Shown here: positions 1 to 9,090 of the stretch, piece by piece
Numbering within the stretch: position 1 is the first letter of the stretch
Layout of the letters: every line of letters starts with the position of its first letter
Source: Ktedonobacteria bacterium
GTDB taxonomy: Bacteria > Chloroflexota > Ktedonobacteria > Ktedonobacterales > JACDGC01
Reading direction: 5' to 3'
NCBI GenBank assembly: GCA_027459785.1
Contig: DAIDGU010000013.1
Coordinates: 1 to 64,000, forward strand
Length of the DNA: 64,000 nucleotides
The notes under the pieces: model-generated
The model's database searches: none
The model's input: the letters and a program-made list of their open reading frames with translations, nothing else
Told to the model about the DNA's origin: nothing
Program-made: the position numbers and the translations under genes

Positions 1-213
1 CCCTTCTGCACCTCCGGCAACCTGCGGGAGTACATCGCCCAGAACGCGGCCCCATCGCCGTCCCCCATCGCCGTCCCCCATCGCCTCCTCGCCTCCTCGC
101 CCGCCGCTCGTCGTCCCCCCACAAACATTGAAGATTCACCACGCAGAGCGTACCATGCATATAAGCGCCGGAATCAGAGCGCAACCGGCACCAAGGGAGA
201 TGCGATACGATGA
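1..213 (+). CDS. possible 3' end of a truncated upstream gene
   Basis: Frame 1 is open from the first base and stops at a TGA that overlaps the ATG of the ribokinase gene (ATGA overlap). The first residues (PFCTSGNLREYIAQN) look like a plausible protein end. The following stretch is encoded by a 13-base tandem repeat and then reads as unlikely, Arg/Pro-rich sequence. The true gene may therefore stop being meaningful near base 45, and the rest may be an accidental open frame. I do not recognise the family. Confidence 0.25.
   Translation, partial: PFCTSGNLREYIAQNAAPSPSPIAVPHRLLASSPAARRPPTNIEDSPRRAYHAYKRRNQSATGTKGDAIR
50..105. repeat. low-complexity tandem repeat
   Basis: Two exact copies of the 13-mer ATCGCCGTCCCCC begin at 54 and 67. 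They degrade into CTCCTCGC repeats. This is a simple-sequence tract without obvious function. Confidence 0.6.
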
Positions 214-1136
214 CGACCCCGCACATCACTGTTGTCGGCAGCAGCAACACCGATCTGGTTGTGCGCGTGCCGTGCCTGCCCGCGCCGGGCGCGACGGTGC
301 TGGGCGGCGACGTGTTGCGCGTGGCGGGGGGCAAGGGAGCGAACCAGGCGGTGGCGGCACGGCGCATCGGAGCCGAGGTGACGTTCGTCGGCTGTTTGGG
401 CGACGATGACTTCGGCAACGTGGCGGCGGCGGAACTGGCGCGGGCAGGGCTACGGCTGGATGCCCTGGCGCGGGTGAACGGCCCTTCCGGCATCGCCCTG
501 ATCGCCGTAGCGGCGGATGGCGCGAACAGCATCATCGTCGCGCCGGGCGCGAACGCGCGCCTGACCCCCGTGCATATTGCGCGCGCAGCGGCGGCGATCC
601 AGCGGTCCCAGATCGTCATCGCGCAATGTGAAACGCCGCTCCCCGCGACGGCCCGCGCCTTCGCGCTCGCCCGCCAGGCCGGCGCACGCACCCTGCTCAA
701 TCCTGCCCCCGCCCGCCCGCTGGACGCTGATCTGCTGGCCCTGACGGACATCCTGGTCTGCAACGAGACGGAGGCCGAGGCACTCACCGGCGGCACGGTG
801 ACGGACGCAACCAGCGCCGAGGCGGCGGCGCGGAGCTTGAACGCGCGTGGCCCCGCGCTCGTCATCATCACCTTGGGCGCGCAGGGTTGCCTGGTGCTGG
901 CCGGCGCGTCGCCCACCCTTGTGCCGGCCTTCGCTGTGCCGGTGGTGGATACAACCGCCGCTGGCGATGCCTTCATCGGCGCGCTGGCCGTGCGCCTGGC
1001 GCGCGGCGACGACCCGGAATCCGCCGCGCGCTACGCCACAGCGGCAGCCGCGCTCTGTGTCGGCATCCTCGGCGCGCAACCCGCCCTGCCCACCGGCGAC
1101 GCGGTGACGGCCTTCCTGGCGCAATCCGGCACGTGA
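210..1136 (+). CDS. rbsK: ribokinase (PfkB family)
   Basis: The product is a 308-residue PfkB-family kinase that phosphorylates D-ribose (or a related sugar or nucleoside) with ATP in the cytoplasm. The N-terminal substrate motif has the ribokinase form (GGKGANQA, about residues 40-47). The C-terminal signature DTTAAGDAF (about 247-255) contains the catalytic Asp at 253 and the anion hole. Length is typical of ribokinases. An AGGGAG ribosome site lies 10 nt before ATG 210. No ribose transporter or repressor is adjacent, so the exact sugar is inferred from similarity only. Other PfkB kinases are the alternative. Confidence 0.88.
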   Translation: MTTPHITVVGSSNTDLVVRVPCLPAPGATVLGGDVLRVAGGKGANQAVAARRIGAEVTFVGCLGDDDFGNVAAAELARAGLRLDALARVNGPSGIALIAVAADGANSIIVAPGANARLTPVHIARAAAAIQRSQIVIAQCETPLPATARAFALARQAGARTLLNPAPARPLDADLLALTDILVCNETEAEALTGGTVTDATSAEAAARSLNARGPALVIITLGAQGCLVLAGASPTLVPAFAVPVVDTTAAGDAFIGALAVRLARGDDPESAARYATAAAALCVGILGAQPALPTGDAVTAFLAQSGT

Positions 1137-1171
1137 TCATCGATGACGGGGACGGACGATTGATACACGGT

Positions 1172-1282
1172 GGGGGGACGGGCGGGCGGTAAATCGACGG
1201 CGGGGGGAACCGAAAACCCATGACGATGGGTTTCGTCGCCGCTAGGCGCTTAGGCGCGGTTTCAACCGCCCGCCCGTCCCCC
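1172..1282. repeat. hairpin element, copy 1
   Basis: Inverted arms of 18 bp (1172-1190 and 1265-1282, GGGGACGGGCGGGCGGT type) enclose an inner hairpin AAACCCAT/ATGGGTTT (1214-1233). They also enclose the block TAGGCGCTTAGGCGC followed by TTTCAA. The same block and arm layout recur at 5175-5349. It lies between the converging ribokinase and MBL/Rieske genes, so it could act as a bidirectional terminator. Confidence 0.65.
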
Positions 1283-1313
1283 GTCTCCGCCCGCCTGCGT
1301 CCCCGCCCGCGCG

Positions 1314-2951
1314 CTACCCCTCCGCCGGCTTGGACGTGCGCTTACCGTCGGCAGGCGTGGCCACATACCAGCAGTGCTTGCAGCGCATCGCCGGCGGCTT
1401 CACCAGTCCCTCGACGGGTGCGGGCGCGTCGATGGGGCGCGCATAGATCTTACGGTCATCGGAGGTCAGGCAGCGCCCGGAGTCTAGCTCGAATTGCCAG
1501 CCGTGGAGCGTGCAGGTGAGGATGTTGCCGTCTACGTGGCCGAACCGCGCCAGGTCGGCTTTCAAGTGTGGGCAACGGCGCTGCACCTGATAGCCCGCGA
1601 CCTCGTACAACTGCTGGTCCGACGACTGTTCGGCATAATACCCCTCGGCATATTCCAGCCGTTCCGGCGATAGGCACTTGAAAAAGTTATAGACATACTC
1701 ATTATACGCCCCCTTGCGCTCCGCCTCGAAGCGGCACGAGAGGAAGAGGTCGTTAATCCAATCGACGACATGGTTGACGATCAGCCACTCGATCAGGGGC
1801 GCAGCGAAGACGAAGCGGAAATCCCACTCCTCGCCCTGCCAGGGATAGACCTGACGCTGCTGGAAGTCCAGCACGATGGCGTGCGGCGCGATCTGGAGCA
1901 GGATGCGCCCGTTGATGCCGACGCAGGTGAGATCGCCGATCTCCATCAGCGGCTCGAACCACGCTTGCAACTCAGCAGGGATATCGACCTGGCCGCGTGG
2001 CAACGATCCCATGATCGCGTCGATTGTCGGCCTGGCACGCTCACGATAACGTTCCAGATACGCGCTCTTGTCGGTGAAGATCGCCTGCACCTGTGCGTCT
2101 GGCATCGGATGCGTGATGGTGCAGGTGCCAGGCCGCACCTCCATCACCGTGCCGGGGATCATCAGCCGGCCCTCGTCGTGGCCGTGCGCAGCCATATACT
2201 CCAGGAAGACGGATTGGTCGGGGAAGGTGTTGGCGCTGTCGCGGTCGAAGTCGTTGAAGCCCCACAGCGGATCGTCCAGAAAGCATGGCGGGCCGGCGGA
2301 AGGGACGACGAAGGTCGCGCCCACCTGCTCGATATAGCGCAGCGCCCGCGCCATCTCGTTCGCGCGCTTCTTCTGGCCCAGCGTGTGCAGCATTTTCTCC
2401 GGATATTGGTACACCATCGGATACCAGATCGCGCCGGAAAACTGGACGAAGTGCGCGTCATACGGCCCCAATTCCACCAGCCGATCCAGGTCCACCGGGC
2501 GCGAGTCGTTCTGGTTATAGATGCGCGTCTCGCCGTCATCCACGATCAGCCCGGAATCGCCCAGCGGCCCATCCGTCGGCGCGATGGAGGCCAGCACCGC
2601 CAGCTTCAGGCCGCCCACGTCCAGCATCTCGCCGTTTTTCGTCTGAATGAACTTGGTGAAGCCAAGGGCGCGGTAGGCATCTTCCAGCGTCTTCATCGGG
2701 AAGTCCGGCAAGATGACCGTCGTCTCCTTCGCGACATGATCGCGCAGGAATGCCGGATCGAAGTGGTCATGATGAATATGCGAGACGCAGAGATACGTCG
2801 GGTTGTCGATCATGCTGAGATCGACATCGGCGTTGCTGGGGAAGGGAAACCACGACGCGAAATACGCCGGATTGAACCAGGGATCGGTGAGGATGCTGCC
2901 ATACTTGGTTTCGATGAAGAGGCCGGCATGGCCGACGAAAGTGATCTTCAC
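1314..2951 (-). CDS. metallo-beta-lactamase-fold / Rieske [2Fe-2S] fusion protein
   Basis: The N-terminal half is an UlaG-like metallo-beta-lactamase fold with the metal motif HIHHDHFD (HxHxDH) and an early GHAGLFIET strand. The C-terminal 90 residues form a Rieske centre: CPH, then about 20 residues later CTLHGW, giving the Cys-His/Cys-His ligands of a 2Fe-2S cluster. CMP-Neu5Ac hydroxylase combines the same two modules with the Rieske domain first. Here the order is reversed and the substrate is unknown. The start is taken as GTG 2951, which has AGGAG 9 nt upstream. An in-frame ATG at 2990 lacks a good site. The gene stands alone on the minus strand. Confidence 0.8.
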   Translation of the reverse strand: MKITFVGHAGLFIETKYGSILTDPWFNPAYFASWFPFPSNADVDLSMIDNPTYLCVSHIHHDHFDPAFLRDHVAKETTVILPDFPMKTLEDAYRALGFTKFIQTKNGEMLDVGGLKLAVLASIAPTDGPLGDSGLIVDDGETRIYNQNDSRPVDLDRLVELGPYDAHFVQFSGAIWYPMVYQYPEKMLHTLGQKKRANEMARALRYIEQVGATFVVPSAGPPCFLDDPLWGFNDFDRDSANTFPDQSVFLEYMAAHGHDEGRLMIPGTVMEVRPGTCTITHPMPDAQVQAIFTDKSAYLERYRERARPTIDAIMGSLPRGQVDIPAELQAWFEPLMEIGDLTCVGINGRILLQIAPHAIVLDFQQRQVYPWQGEEWDFRFVFAAPLIEWLIVNHVVDWINDLFLSCRFEAERKGAYNEYVYNFFKCLSPERLEYAEGYYAEQSSDQQLYEVAGYQVQRRCPHLKADLARFGHVDGNILTCTLHGWQFELDSGRCLTSDDRKIYARPIDAPAPVEGLVKPPAMRCKHCWYVATPADGKRTSKPAEG

Positions 2952-3137
2952 GCCGCTTGTCTCCTGAGTGTTGCACAGTTTCAGGAACATTGTAGCATCT
3001 GGGGGAAGACGCCGCGCTCACAAACCGATCTCAAGTCCCTCGCCCACCCGCCGATTATAGGGTGATAGAAGCTGGCGCGGGAGCGCGAGCCGGTCATGGA
3101 AGCCAAACTATTTCAGTGGATAGGATTGAGGTTTTAC

Positions 3138-5135
3138 ATGATACCCACCCACCCGGCACCGGCACACTCGTCCGGATTGCGCAATATGCAGACGAAAACC
3201 CAACTCATCGGCGGTTTCCTGATCGTCTGTACGATCATGGTCGTCGTCGGCAGCATCGGCATCTGGGGCATGAGCCAGATCAACGATCATCTCACCACCA
3301 TTGATAGCCGCAGCGTCCCCAGCATCCGCGCGCTGGGCAATACTCGCGCGGATGTCTTTCAGATCGAGCGCGATTTCCGTCAGGCTGTGTTGGAACCAGA
3401 TACACCCACGACCCTGAGCGATCTGGCCAACGTTGATAAAGAATTGCAGCAGCTCACGAACGATTTCGCCGCATATCTGGCATTGCCGCACGATGCCTCT
3501 GAAGCCCAGGCGATCACCGCCTTCCAAAATGCTCAGACGGATTGGCTGAACACCTTGCACGCGGCGGAACCCATCGCGGCGCGTAACACCCAGGCTGGCA
3601 ATGCTGAGATCATTCATCTCATGCACACGCAGTTGTTGCCGCAGTCGCAGGCGATGGCGCAAAGCCTGGATACGCTGATCACCGTCAACCAGCAACAAAC
3701 GCATGCCACCCGCCTGAATGCCCAAGACACCTTCACGCGCATGCTGTGGCTGATGGTGATCGGCATGGTCGTGGCGCTGGTCGTGGCGCTGACGCTGGGC
3801 TACTTGCTGGCGAACAGTTTCGCGCGCCCATTGCACGGCATGGTGGATATCGCCAACCGCGTCGCTGACGGCGAGATGCCGGAGATCGATGATTTCGTCG
3901 CGCGTACCGGTGGCCGCAGCGAGATCGGCCAACTCAGCCTGGCCTTCCAGCAGATGGTGACGAACCTGCGCGAACTGGTGCAGGCAGCCGAGCGCATTGC
4001 CGAAGGCGAATTGACCACCATCGACGAGATCGAAGCGCGCTACCAGGGCGCGGAGCAGAAGGGCATCCAGGCCAAGGCGCTCAACAGGATCATTCACCGC
4101 CAGGTGGAATATGCGCAGATCATGCAGCGCGTGGGCGACGGCGACCTGGCGAGCATCACGCATATGGTAGCGCGCTACGAGGGCAAGCCCAAAGCGGGCA
4201 TCCTGGCGAAAGCCATCAACACGATGATCGAGAATCTGCGCACCCTGGTCGGCCAGGTGCATGAGATGAGCGCGGGCGTCGCCTCCGCCTCCGTGCAGAT
4301 CGCCGAGGCAGCGGAACAGACCGGCCACGCTACCGAGCAGGTGGCGCAGACGATCCAACAGGTGGCGACCGGCGCGCAGGGCCAGAGTAGCCAGCTCGCC
4401 GGTGCCGCCGGCGCGATCACCGCGCTAGCCCACGAAAGCAACGTTTTGCAGACCGAATCACTGGAAACGATGCAGGCGATGGAAACGCTCAAGGGCAGCG
4501 TCAGCCTGACGGCGGAGCGCATTTGCAAGCTGGGCCAGCGGTCGAACGAGATCGGCCAGATCGTGCAGACGATCGACGAGATCGCCGAACAGACGAACTT
4601 GCTGGCGCTGAACGCGGCCATCGAGGCGGCGCGGGCCGGCGAACACGGGCGCGGTTTCGCCGTCGTCGCCGACGAGGTGCGCAAGCTGGCCGAACGGTCC
4701 GCCTCCGCCACCAAGGAGATCGAGCAGATCATCCGCGAGACGCAGAGCGAGACGGTGGCCGCCGTGGAAGCGATGGAGCATGGCGTGAGTCAGGTGGAAG
4801 ACGGCGTGGCCCGTGCCACCCGCACCGAGCAGCAGGCGCAAACGATGGTCCGTAGCACCACCGAGATCAGCCAGGCCATCGCCAGCGTCGCCAGCGTGGG
4901 TGAAGAAAATAGCGCGGCGGCGGAAGAGGTGAGCGCCGCGACGGAAGAGATGGCCGCGCAGGTGGAAGAGACGGTCGCCTCCACCCAGACGCTCAGCCAG
5001 CTCGCCGACCAACTGCGCGAGGCTGTCAGCGCCTTCCGGCTTGACGACGGCGGTGCGGCCACCGGCCCACGTCCCCTGCACCGCAGCACCGAAGACGCCA
5101 CCGACGGCAAGCGCCGCCAGCGCCGCGCCGCCTAG
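3138..5135 (+). CDS. methyl-accepting chemotaxis protein
   Basis: This is a transmembrane chemoreceptor. A first membrane segment ([21 protein letters not shown]) is followed by a roughly 160-residue four-helix-bundle type sensor region. A second membrane segment ([21 protein letters not shown]) leads into a HAMP domain and a second HAMP-like repeat. The long cytoplasmic coiled coil carries the conserved hairpin tip ([21 protein letters not shown]). It ends in RRAA without a CheR-docking pentapeptide. No che genes are nearby, so it is an orphan receptor that signals to CheA/CheW encoded elsewhere. ATG 3138 has GAGG 6 nt upstream. ATG 3096 and ATG 3186 are in frame as alternatives. Confidence 0.88.
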   Translation: MIPTHPAPAHSSGLRNMQTKTQLIGGFLIVCTIMVVVGSIGIWGMSQINDHLTTIDSRSVPSIRALGNTRADVFQIERDFRQAVLEPDTPTTLSDLANVDKELQQLTNDFAAYLALPHDASEAQAITAFQNAQTDWLNTLHAAEPIAARNTQAGNAEIIHLMHTQLLPQSQAMAQSLDTLITVNQQQTHATRLNAQDTFTRMLWLMVIGMVVALVVALTLGYLLANSFARPLHGMVDIANRVADGEMPEIDDFVARTGGRSEIGQLSLAFQQMVTNLRELVQAAERIAEGELTTIDEIEARYQGAEQKGIQAKALNRIIHRQVEYAQIMQRVGDGDLASITHMVARYEGKPKAGILAKAINTMIENLRTLVGQVHEMSAGVASASVQIAEAAEQTGHATEQVAQTIQQVATGAQGQSSQLAGAAGAITALAHESNVLQTESLETMQAMETLKGSVSLTAERICKLGQRSNEIGQIVQTIDEIAEQTNLLALNAAIEAARAGEHGRGFAVVADEVRKLAERSASATKEIEQIIRETQSETVAAVEAMEHGVSQVEDGVARATRTEQQAQTMVRSTTEISQAIASVASVGEENSAAAEEVSAATEEMAAQVEETVASTQTLSQLADQLREAVSAFRLDDGGAATGPRPLHRSTEDATDGKRRQRRAA

Positions 5136-5174
5136 CACACCTCGCACTGTTACCGAACATGCGGGCGGGGGAAC

Positions 5175-5349
5175 GGCGGGCGGTATGGATTGAAACCAAT
5201 GTGCGCGCCGGTGGGGCGTGCCGCCACGAAACCCGCCGTCGCGGGTTGGGATCCGAGTCCGCGACGGCAGGGCGACCACAAGGGTACGCCCCTACAGCGT
5301 CGCCGTTAGGCGCTTAGGCGCGCACATGGTTTCAATCCATACCGCCCGC
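5175..5349. repeat. hairpin element, copy 2
   Basis: Arms 5175-5209 and 5317-5349 are inverted copies of about 33 bp that differ by one base insertion (core GGTATGGATTGAAACCA). They enclose a GC-rich middle, a GGGCGACCAC repeat fragment (5268-5298) and the block TAGGCGCTTAGGCGC shared with copy 1. It sits between the convergent chemoreceptor gene and a membrane protein gene. Confidence 0.7.
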
Positions 5350-5388
5350 TCCCTCGCTGCCAGGATCATGCCACCTAACCTTTTGCGC

Positions 5389-5724
5389 TCATTGCTCGCG
5401 GTTCTTCTCGGCGTCGATGACCCGGCTGAATTCGCTGCCCATCGAGGCGCGGACCTCGTTCTCGAACTCGGTGACGGCGGTGAAAACGCCGCGCATGGCC
5501 TGGAAGACGCCGACCGTCACCACCGCGCCATAGGCCATCACCAGCCCCAGAATCAGCGCGACGAGATGGATGAAGACGGTATTGTGGCCACCATTAAAGA
5601 GCAGGCCCAGCACCTCGCCGATGACGAAGCCCGTCAGCCCCGCGCCGATGCCGGCCTGCGCGATGCGTCGCCACGCGCGCCGCACGCCCTGCCACAACCG
5701 CTGCTGGATGTTGGGAACAATCAT
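5389..5724 (-). CDS. small membrane protein, function unknown
   Basis: The 111-residue product has a basic N-terminus and two hydrophobic segments: IGAGLTGFVIGEVLGLLF (about 26-43) and FIHLVALILGLVMAYGAVVTVGVF (about 51-74). A charged cytoplasmic tail (FENEVRASMGSEFSRVIDAEKNREQ) follows. AAGGTGG lies 7 nt before the ATG. It is divergent from the DUF2156 gene. The family is not recognised. Confidence 0.65.
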   Translation of the reverse strand: MIVPNIQQRLWQGVRRAWRRIAQAGIGAGLTGFVIGEVLGLLFNGGHNTVFIHLVALILGLVMAYGAVVTVGVFQAMRGVFTAVTEFENEVRASMGSEFSRVIDAEKNREQ

Positions 5725-5747
5725 GCTAGGACCACCTTATGTGTTGC

Positions 5748-5776
5748 TTGAACAATAGCCAATTCGTTGCTATAGT
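5748..5776 (+). promoter_or_regulatory. sigma-70 type promoter for the DUF2156 gene
   Basis: TTGAAC (5748-5753) and TATAGT (5771-5776) are separated by 17 bp. The site points to the gene at 5942 and implies a leader of about 160 nt. Confidence 0.6.
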
Positions 5777-5941
5777 GGATGTGGTTGGCATACCCAGCCG
5801 TGGTGGCGCGCTGCTTCGGTATGGCGGCGGAAGATCTGTTGCATCGCTGGGATGAGCATTCGCACGGCGCGGTTATGCGCAAGGAAGATGCTGTTGGCGT
5901 GAGCATCACTCTATTGAACTATACGCTACACATTCGGCGGC

Positions 5942-7789
5942 ATGATAGAGGAAAGCGTGGATATTTCTGGGGAATCGTTCACATCCCACCCCGTTGTCGC
6001 GCGGGAACACGCGGTCGCAAGGCGGGTGAAGGGCTGTGTCGCGTTATTGGTCGGCCTCACCGGCATCGCGGATATGGTGGCCGCCTTGTTGCCGCGCACC
6101 CATCTGCGCGATCTGTTGCTGTATTGGCCGCTTTCCGGCGAATTCGCGCTCAGCACCTTTGGCGTGGTCGTCGGCTTCGGCCTGCTGATGTTGGCGCGGG
6201 GGCTGGCGCGGGGCAAGCGCCACGCCTGGCAGCTCACGATCATCCTGCTCGTGCTGTCGTTGCTGTGGCAATTCACGCGCGGCCATGTGCTGGTGACGCT
6301 GTGGCTGGGCGGGCTGGTGGGCCTGCTCATCGGTGGCCTGGCCCCATTCTTCCGCGCCAAAAGCGATCCGCCGTCGCTATGGCGGGGCTATGGCGCGCTG
6401 ATCGGCGGTGGCGTCATCGTCTATCTCTATGCGCTCGGCGGCACGTTGGTGCTGGAACACCGCCTCGCACCCATCGAGAGTCTGGAGCGCATAACCGACG
6501 GCTTGCAGCACCTCATCGACGACATGCCGGTGATCAAGCAGCATGTGACGCATGCGTTGCGGCTGTGGCTCTTCGAGCGATCTCTGGCGGTCGTCGCCTG
6601 CACGGCATTCCTTTATGGGCTAGCGCAGATCCTGCGCCCGGCGCTCTCCCTGCTGCATACCGGCCACGACGACCGCCCGGCGGTGGCACAATTGGTGCGC
6701 CGCCACGGCGCGAATACCGTCGCCGCCTTCGCGCTGGCTCCCGAAAAGCGCCACTTCCTGGCGGCGGATGGGCGCGGCACGGTGGCTTATGCCGTGGCGG
6801 AACGCATCGCCGTCGTTGCGGGCGATCCCATCGCCGCGCCGGAACAGCTCCCCGCCGTGCTGGCGGAGTTCGCGCGCTGGTGCCGTGAACATGATCTGCA
6901 ACCGGCTTTCTGGCAGACACGCGACGTGCATCTGGACCACTATCGCGCCCAGGGCTGGCAAACGCTGAAGATCGGCGAGGAGGCGGTGGTGGATCTGCCG
7001 AGCTTCACGCTCAAGGGCGGGGCGATGCAGAACGTTCGCACGACACTGCGCCACGCTGAAAAAGCCGGCGTCAGCGTGCGCTTCTTTCGCGGCGCGATCA
7101 GCGATCCGGCCCTGGCCGTCGGGGTGGATGCGCTCTCGCGCGCGTGGCTGGCGACCAAAGGTGGCAGCGAGATGGGCTTCAGCATGGGTCGCTGGACGGA
7201 TACCTATCTGCCGGAGCGCGTGATCGCCGTGGCGGTGGGTGCAGACGGCACGCCGCTGGCCTTCACCACCTTCGTCCCCGTGCCTGGCCGCCAGGGGTGG
7301 GCGCTGGACCTGATGCGCCGCGCGCCGCAGAGCGTGGCCGGCACGATGGAACTGCTGCTGGTGCGCGCCAGCGAACGTTTCCGCGACGAGGGCGCGACGG
7401 TCCTGAGCCTGGGCCTGGCCCCGCTGGCGAACGCGAACGGCGAACCGCTGACGAACATCGGCCAGGTCTGTTGCGCCTTTTCCAGCCGCTTCGGTTCCAA
7501 CAAACAAGCTGCATCGCTGGTCGCCTTCAAGCGCAAGTTCGCCCCGCGCTGGGAATCGCGCTACGTCGTCTATCCCGGCACGCTGGCGCTGCCGCGCGTG
7601 GGCCTGGCGATCCTCTCGGCGCACCTGTGCCGCTCGTGGCGCTCGCTGGTCGCGCCGCACGCGCTCTTGCCGCACGCTGCTGAGCCACGCCAGGAAAAAC
7701 TCGAACGACGATTGCTGGATAGTGACGAAATCGGCAGGTATGGTGGCGAACAGAGGTCGGTGGTTGCAACCACACCAGCCGGTGAATAA
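5942..7789 (+). CDS. DUF2156 (phosphatidylglycerol lysyltransferase-like) membrane protein
   Basis: The 615-residue product has an N-terminal membrane region with about six segments (residues 20-240). A C-terminal GNAT-like DUF2156/LPG-synthase domain follows, with typical sequence such as RTTLRHAEKAGVSVRFF and the aromatic/small-residue core GWALDLMRRAP. Family members (MprF/LPG synthases) transfer amino acids from aminoacyl-tRNA to membrane lipids on the cytoplasmic face, changing surface charge. The membrane part here is shorter than in full MprF, so flippase function is not assured. The lipid and amino-acid substrates cannot be read from sequence. Confidence 0.75.
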   Translation: MIEESVDISGESFTSHPVVAREHAVARRVKGCVALLVGLTGIADMVAALLPRTHLRDLLLYWPLSGEFALSTFGVVVGFGLLMLARGLARGKRHAWQLTIILLVLSLLWQFTRGHVLVTLWLGGLVGLLIGGLAPFFRAKSDPPSLWRGYGALIGGGVIVYLYALGGTLVLEHRLAPIESLERITDGLQHLIDDMPVIKQHVTHALRLWLFERSLAVVACTAFLYGLAQILRPALSLLHTGHDDRPAVAQLVRRHGANTVAAFALAPEKRHFLAADGRGTVAYAVAERIAVVAGDPIAAPEQLPAVLAEFARWCREHDLQPAFWQTRDVHLDHYRAQGWQTLKIGEEAVVDLPSFTLKGGAMQNVRTTLRHAEKAGVSVRFFRGAISDPALAVGVDALSRAWLATKGGSEMGFSMGRWTDTYLPERVIAVAVGADGTPLAFTTFVPVPGRQGWALDLMRRAPQSVAGTMELLLVRASERFRDEGATVLSLGLAPLANANGEPLTNIGQVCCAFSSRFGSNKQAASLVAFKRKFAPRWESRYVVYPGTLALPRVGLAILSAHLCRSWRSLVAPHALLPHAAEPRQEKLERRLLDSDEIGRYGGEQRSVVATTPAGE

Positions 7790-7805
7790 AATTGAAATGC
7801 CTTCG

Positions 7806-9050
7806 CTAGCTGTCCGTGGAGTGAGTTTCGTTCAGCGTGGGGCGGACATTCCTGTCCGCCGTCCCAGTGCGCCTGGCGCGGCGGGCGGCGGCTAATGCTT
7901 GCTGGCGCACGGCCTCGCGTCGTTCGCGGATGACAGCAGCGGCGCTGCCCAGCAGCAACACCAGCAGGATCAGCCCGCCGCCGAACAAGATGACCGGCAT
8001 GTTGTGGCCCATGCCGCCAGTGTTGCCAGCACCAATCAAGATCGTGACGGCGGCTGTGCCGGGCAGCCCCGCTTTGTCGATGGCCTGCACTTGCACGATA
8101 TACGTGCCGGCTTTGCGGAACAGATGGCGGATCGTCGGCGTGGTGGTCGTGGCGGTCGCGCCGTCGCCGAAGGCCCAGTGATAGCTGACGATGGCGTCGC
8201 CCGGTTGGCTGGTGGGCGTGGAGCGCGCGGCGTCGAAGGTCAGCGTCGTGCCAGGTTGGGCGCTCACGGCGCTGGCCGTCAGCACGGCCCTGGGCAGTTC
8301 CAGCGCCACAACCACCGGCACCGTCGCCACGCTCACCGCGCCCCGCGCATCCTGCACGCGCAGTGCCACGAACGCTTTGCCGGGCAGGGTGAACTGGTGC
8401 GTCACCTGTTCGCCATGCGCCTCCGGCGAGGTATCGTTGAAGTCCCAGGTATACGTGAGGGCGCTGCCAACCTGCGCGCGCGAACCGGCGGCGCTGTAAC
8501 TGAGCGTGCTGCCGACCTGCACATATTCCGTGCTGGCGGCGATGTGGGCGACGGGCGGGTTGGCGAATGCCTGGGGAATGATCGTGATATAGGCGCTGTC
8601 GAAGCCGGGGTCCGAGAGCGTGCTATCCGCCGGATCGATCAACTGGACGCGCACGGCATAGGAGCCAGGCTGCGCATAGGTGTGCGAGACGTGAAAGCCG
8701 TTGCCAGTTTGGCCGTCACCGAAATCCCACTGCCACTGGTAGGTGTTGGGATCTATGGGCGTCGGCAGGCGCGACAGATCTTCCGTGAACGTGATCGGCT
8801 GGTTAACAGCGTATTGCGCTGGGAATAACCCGATCGGCTGATTGGGTGGCGAGGTAGGCAGATTCGGCGTTGTCACCGCTGGTGCGCCATTCGCCATCAT
8901 CGTCTGGGGCTGGCCCAGCCCACAGGCCCACGCAGGCGACAGGTCCAGCGCCATGCGCCCCACCGCCAGCACCGGCCCCCATAGCGCCAGCACCAGACCC
9001 AGCATCATGCTCAAGATGATCTTGCCGCCGAACTTCATGCTCGTCATCAC
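7806..9050 (-). CDS. PKD-domain surface protein
   Basis: The 414-residue product has an N-terminal signal or anchor (MILGLVLALWGPVLAV type). Three PKD repeats follow, recognisable by WQWDFGDGQT, YTWDFNDTS and YHWAFGDGA, each followed by the H-x-F/Y ... G-x-Y/F-x-V pattern. Near the C-terminus lies a hydrophobic segment (VILFGGGLILLVLLLGSAAAV) and a basic tail, so the domain array is probably displayed outside a membrane anchor. The last about 15 residues (TGTADRNVRPTLNE) are encoded by a copy of the GGACAGGAATGTCC repeat. The start is GTG 9050 or ATG 9047/9038. PKD domains usually mediate protein or polysaccharide contacts. Confidence 0.75.
   Translation of the reverse strand: MMTSMKFGGKIILSMMLGLVLALWGPVLAVGRMALDLSPAWACGLGQPQTMMANGAPAVTTPNLPTSPPNQPIGLFPAQYAVNQPITFTEDLSRLPTPIDPNTYQWQWDFGDGQTGNGFHVSHTYAQPGSYAVRVQLIDPADSTLSDPGFDSAYITIIPQAFANPPVAHIAASTEYVQVGSTLSYSAAGSRAQVGSALTYTWDFNDTSPEAHGEQVTHQFTLPGKAFVALRVQDARGAVSVATVPVVVALELPRAVLTASAVSAQPGTTLTFDAARSTPTSQPGDAIVSYHWAFGDGATATTTTPTIRHLFRKAGTYIVQVQAIDKAGLPGTAAVTILIGAGNTGGMGHNMPVILFGGGLILLVLLLGSAAAVIRERREAVRQQALAAARRARRTGTADRNVRPTLNETHSTDS
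7837..7865. repeat. solo palindromic repeat inside the PKD gene 3' end
   Basis: GGCGGACATTCCTGTCCGCC with flanking GTGGG and GTCCC. The same unit occurs at 30784-30813 in the opposite orientation. It reads through in frame and codes for ADRNV near the PKD protein C-terminus. Confidence 0.7.
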
Positions 9051-9090
9051 CTGTCGATAAATCGTATTCCTGAAATCGGCGCGAGCGCGC

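Noticed and set aside
1770..3065. 431-codon open frame opposite the MBL/Rieske gene
   Set aside because: It is a shadow of the conserved minus-strand gene with no recognisable domain.
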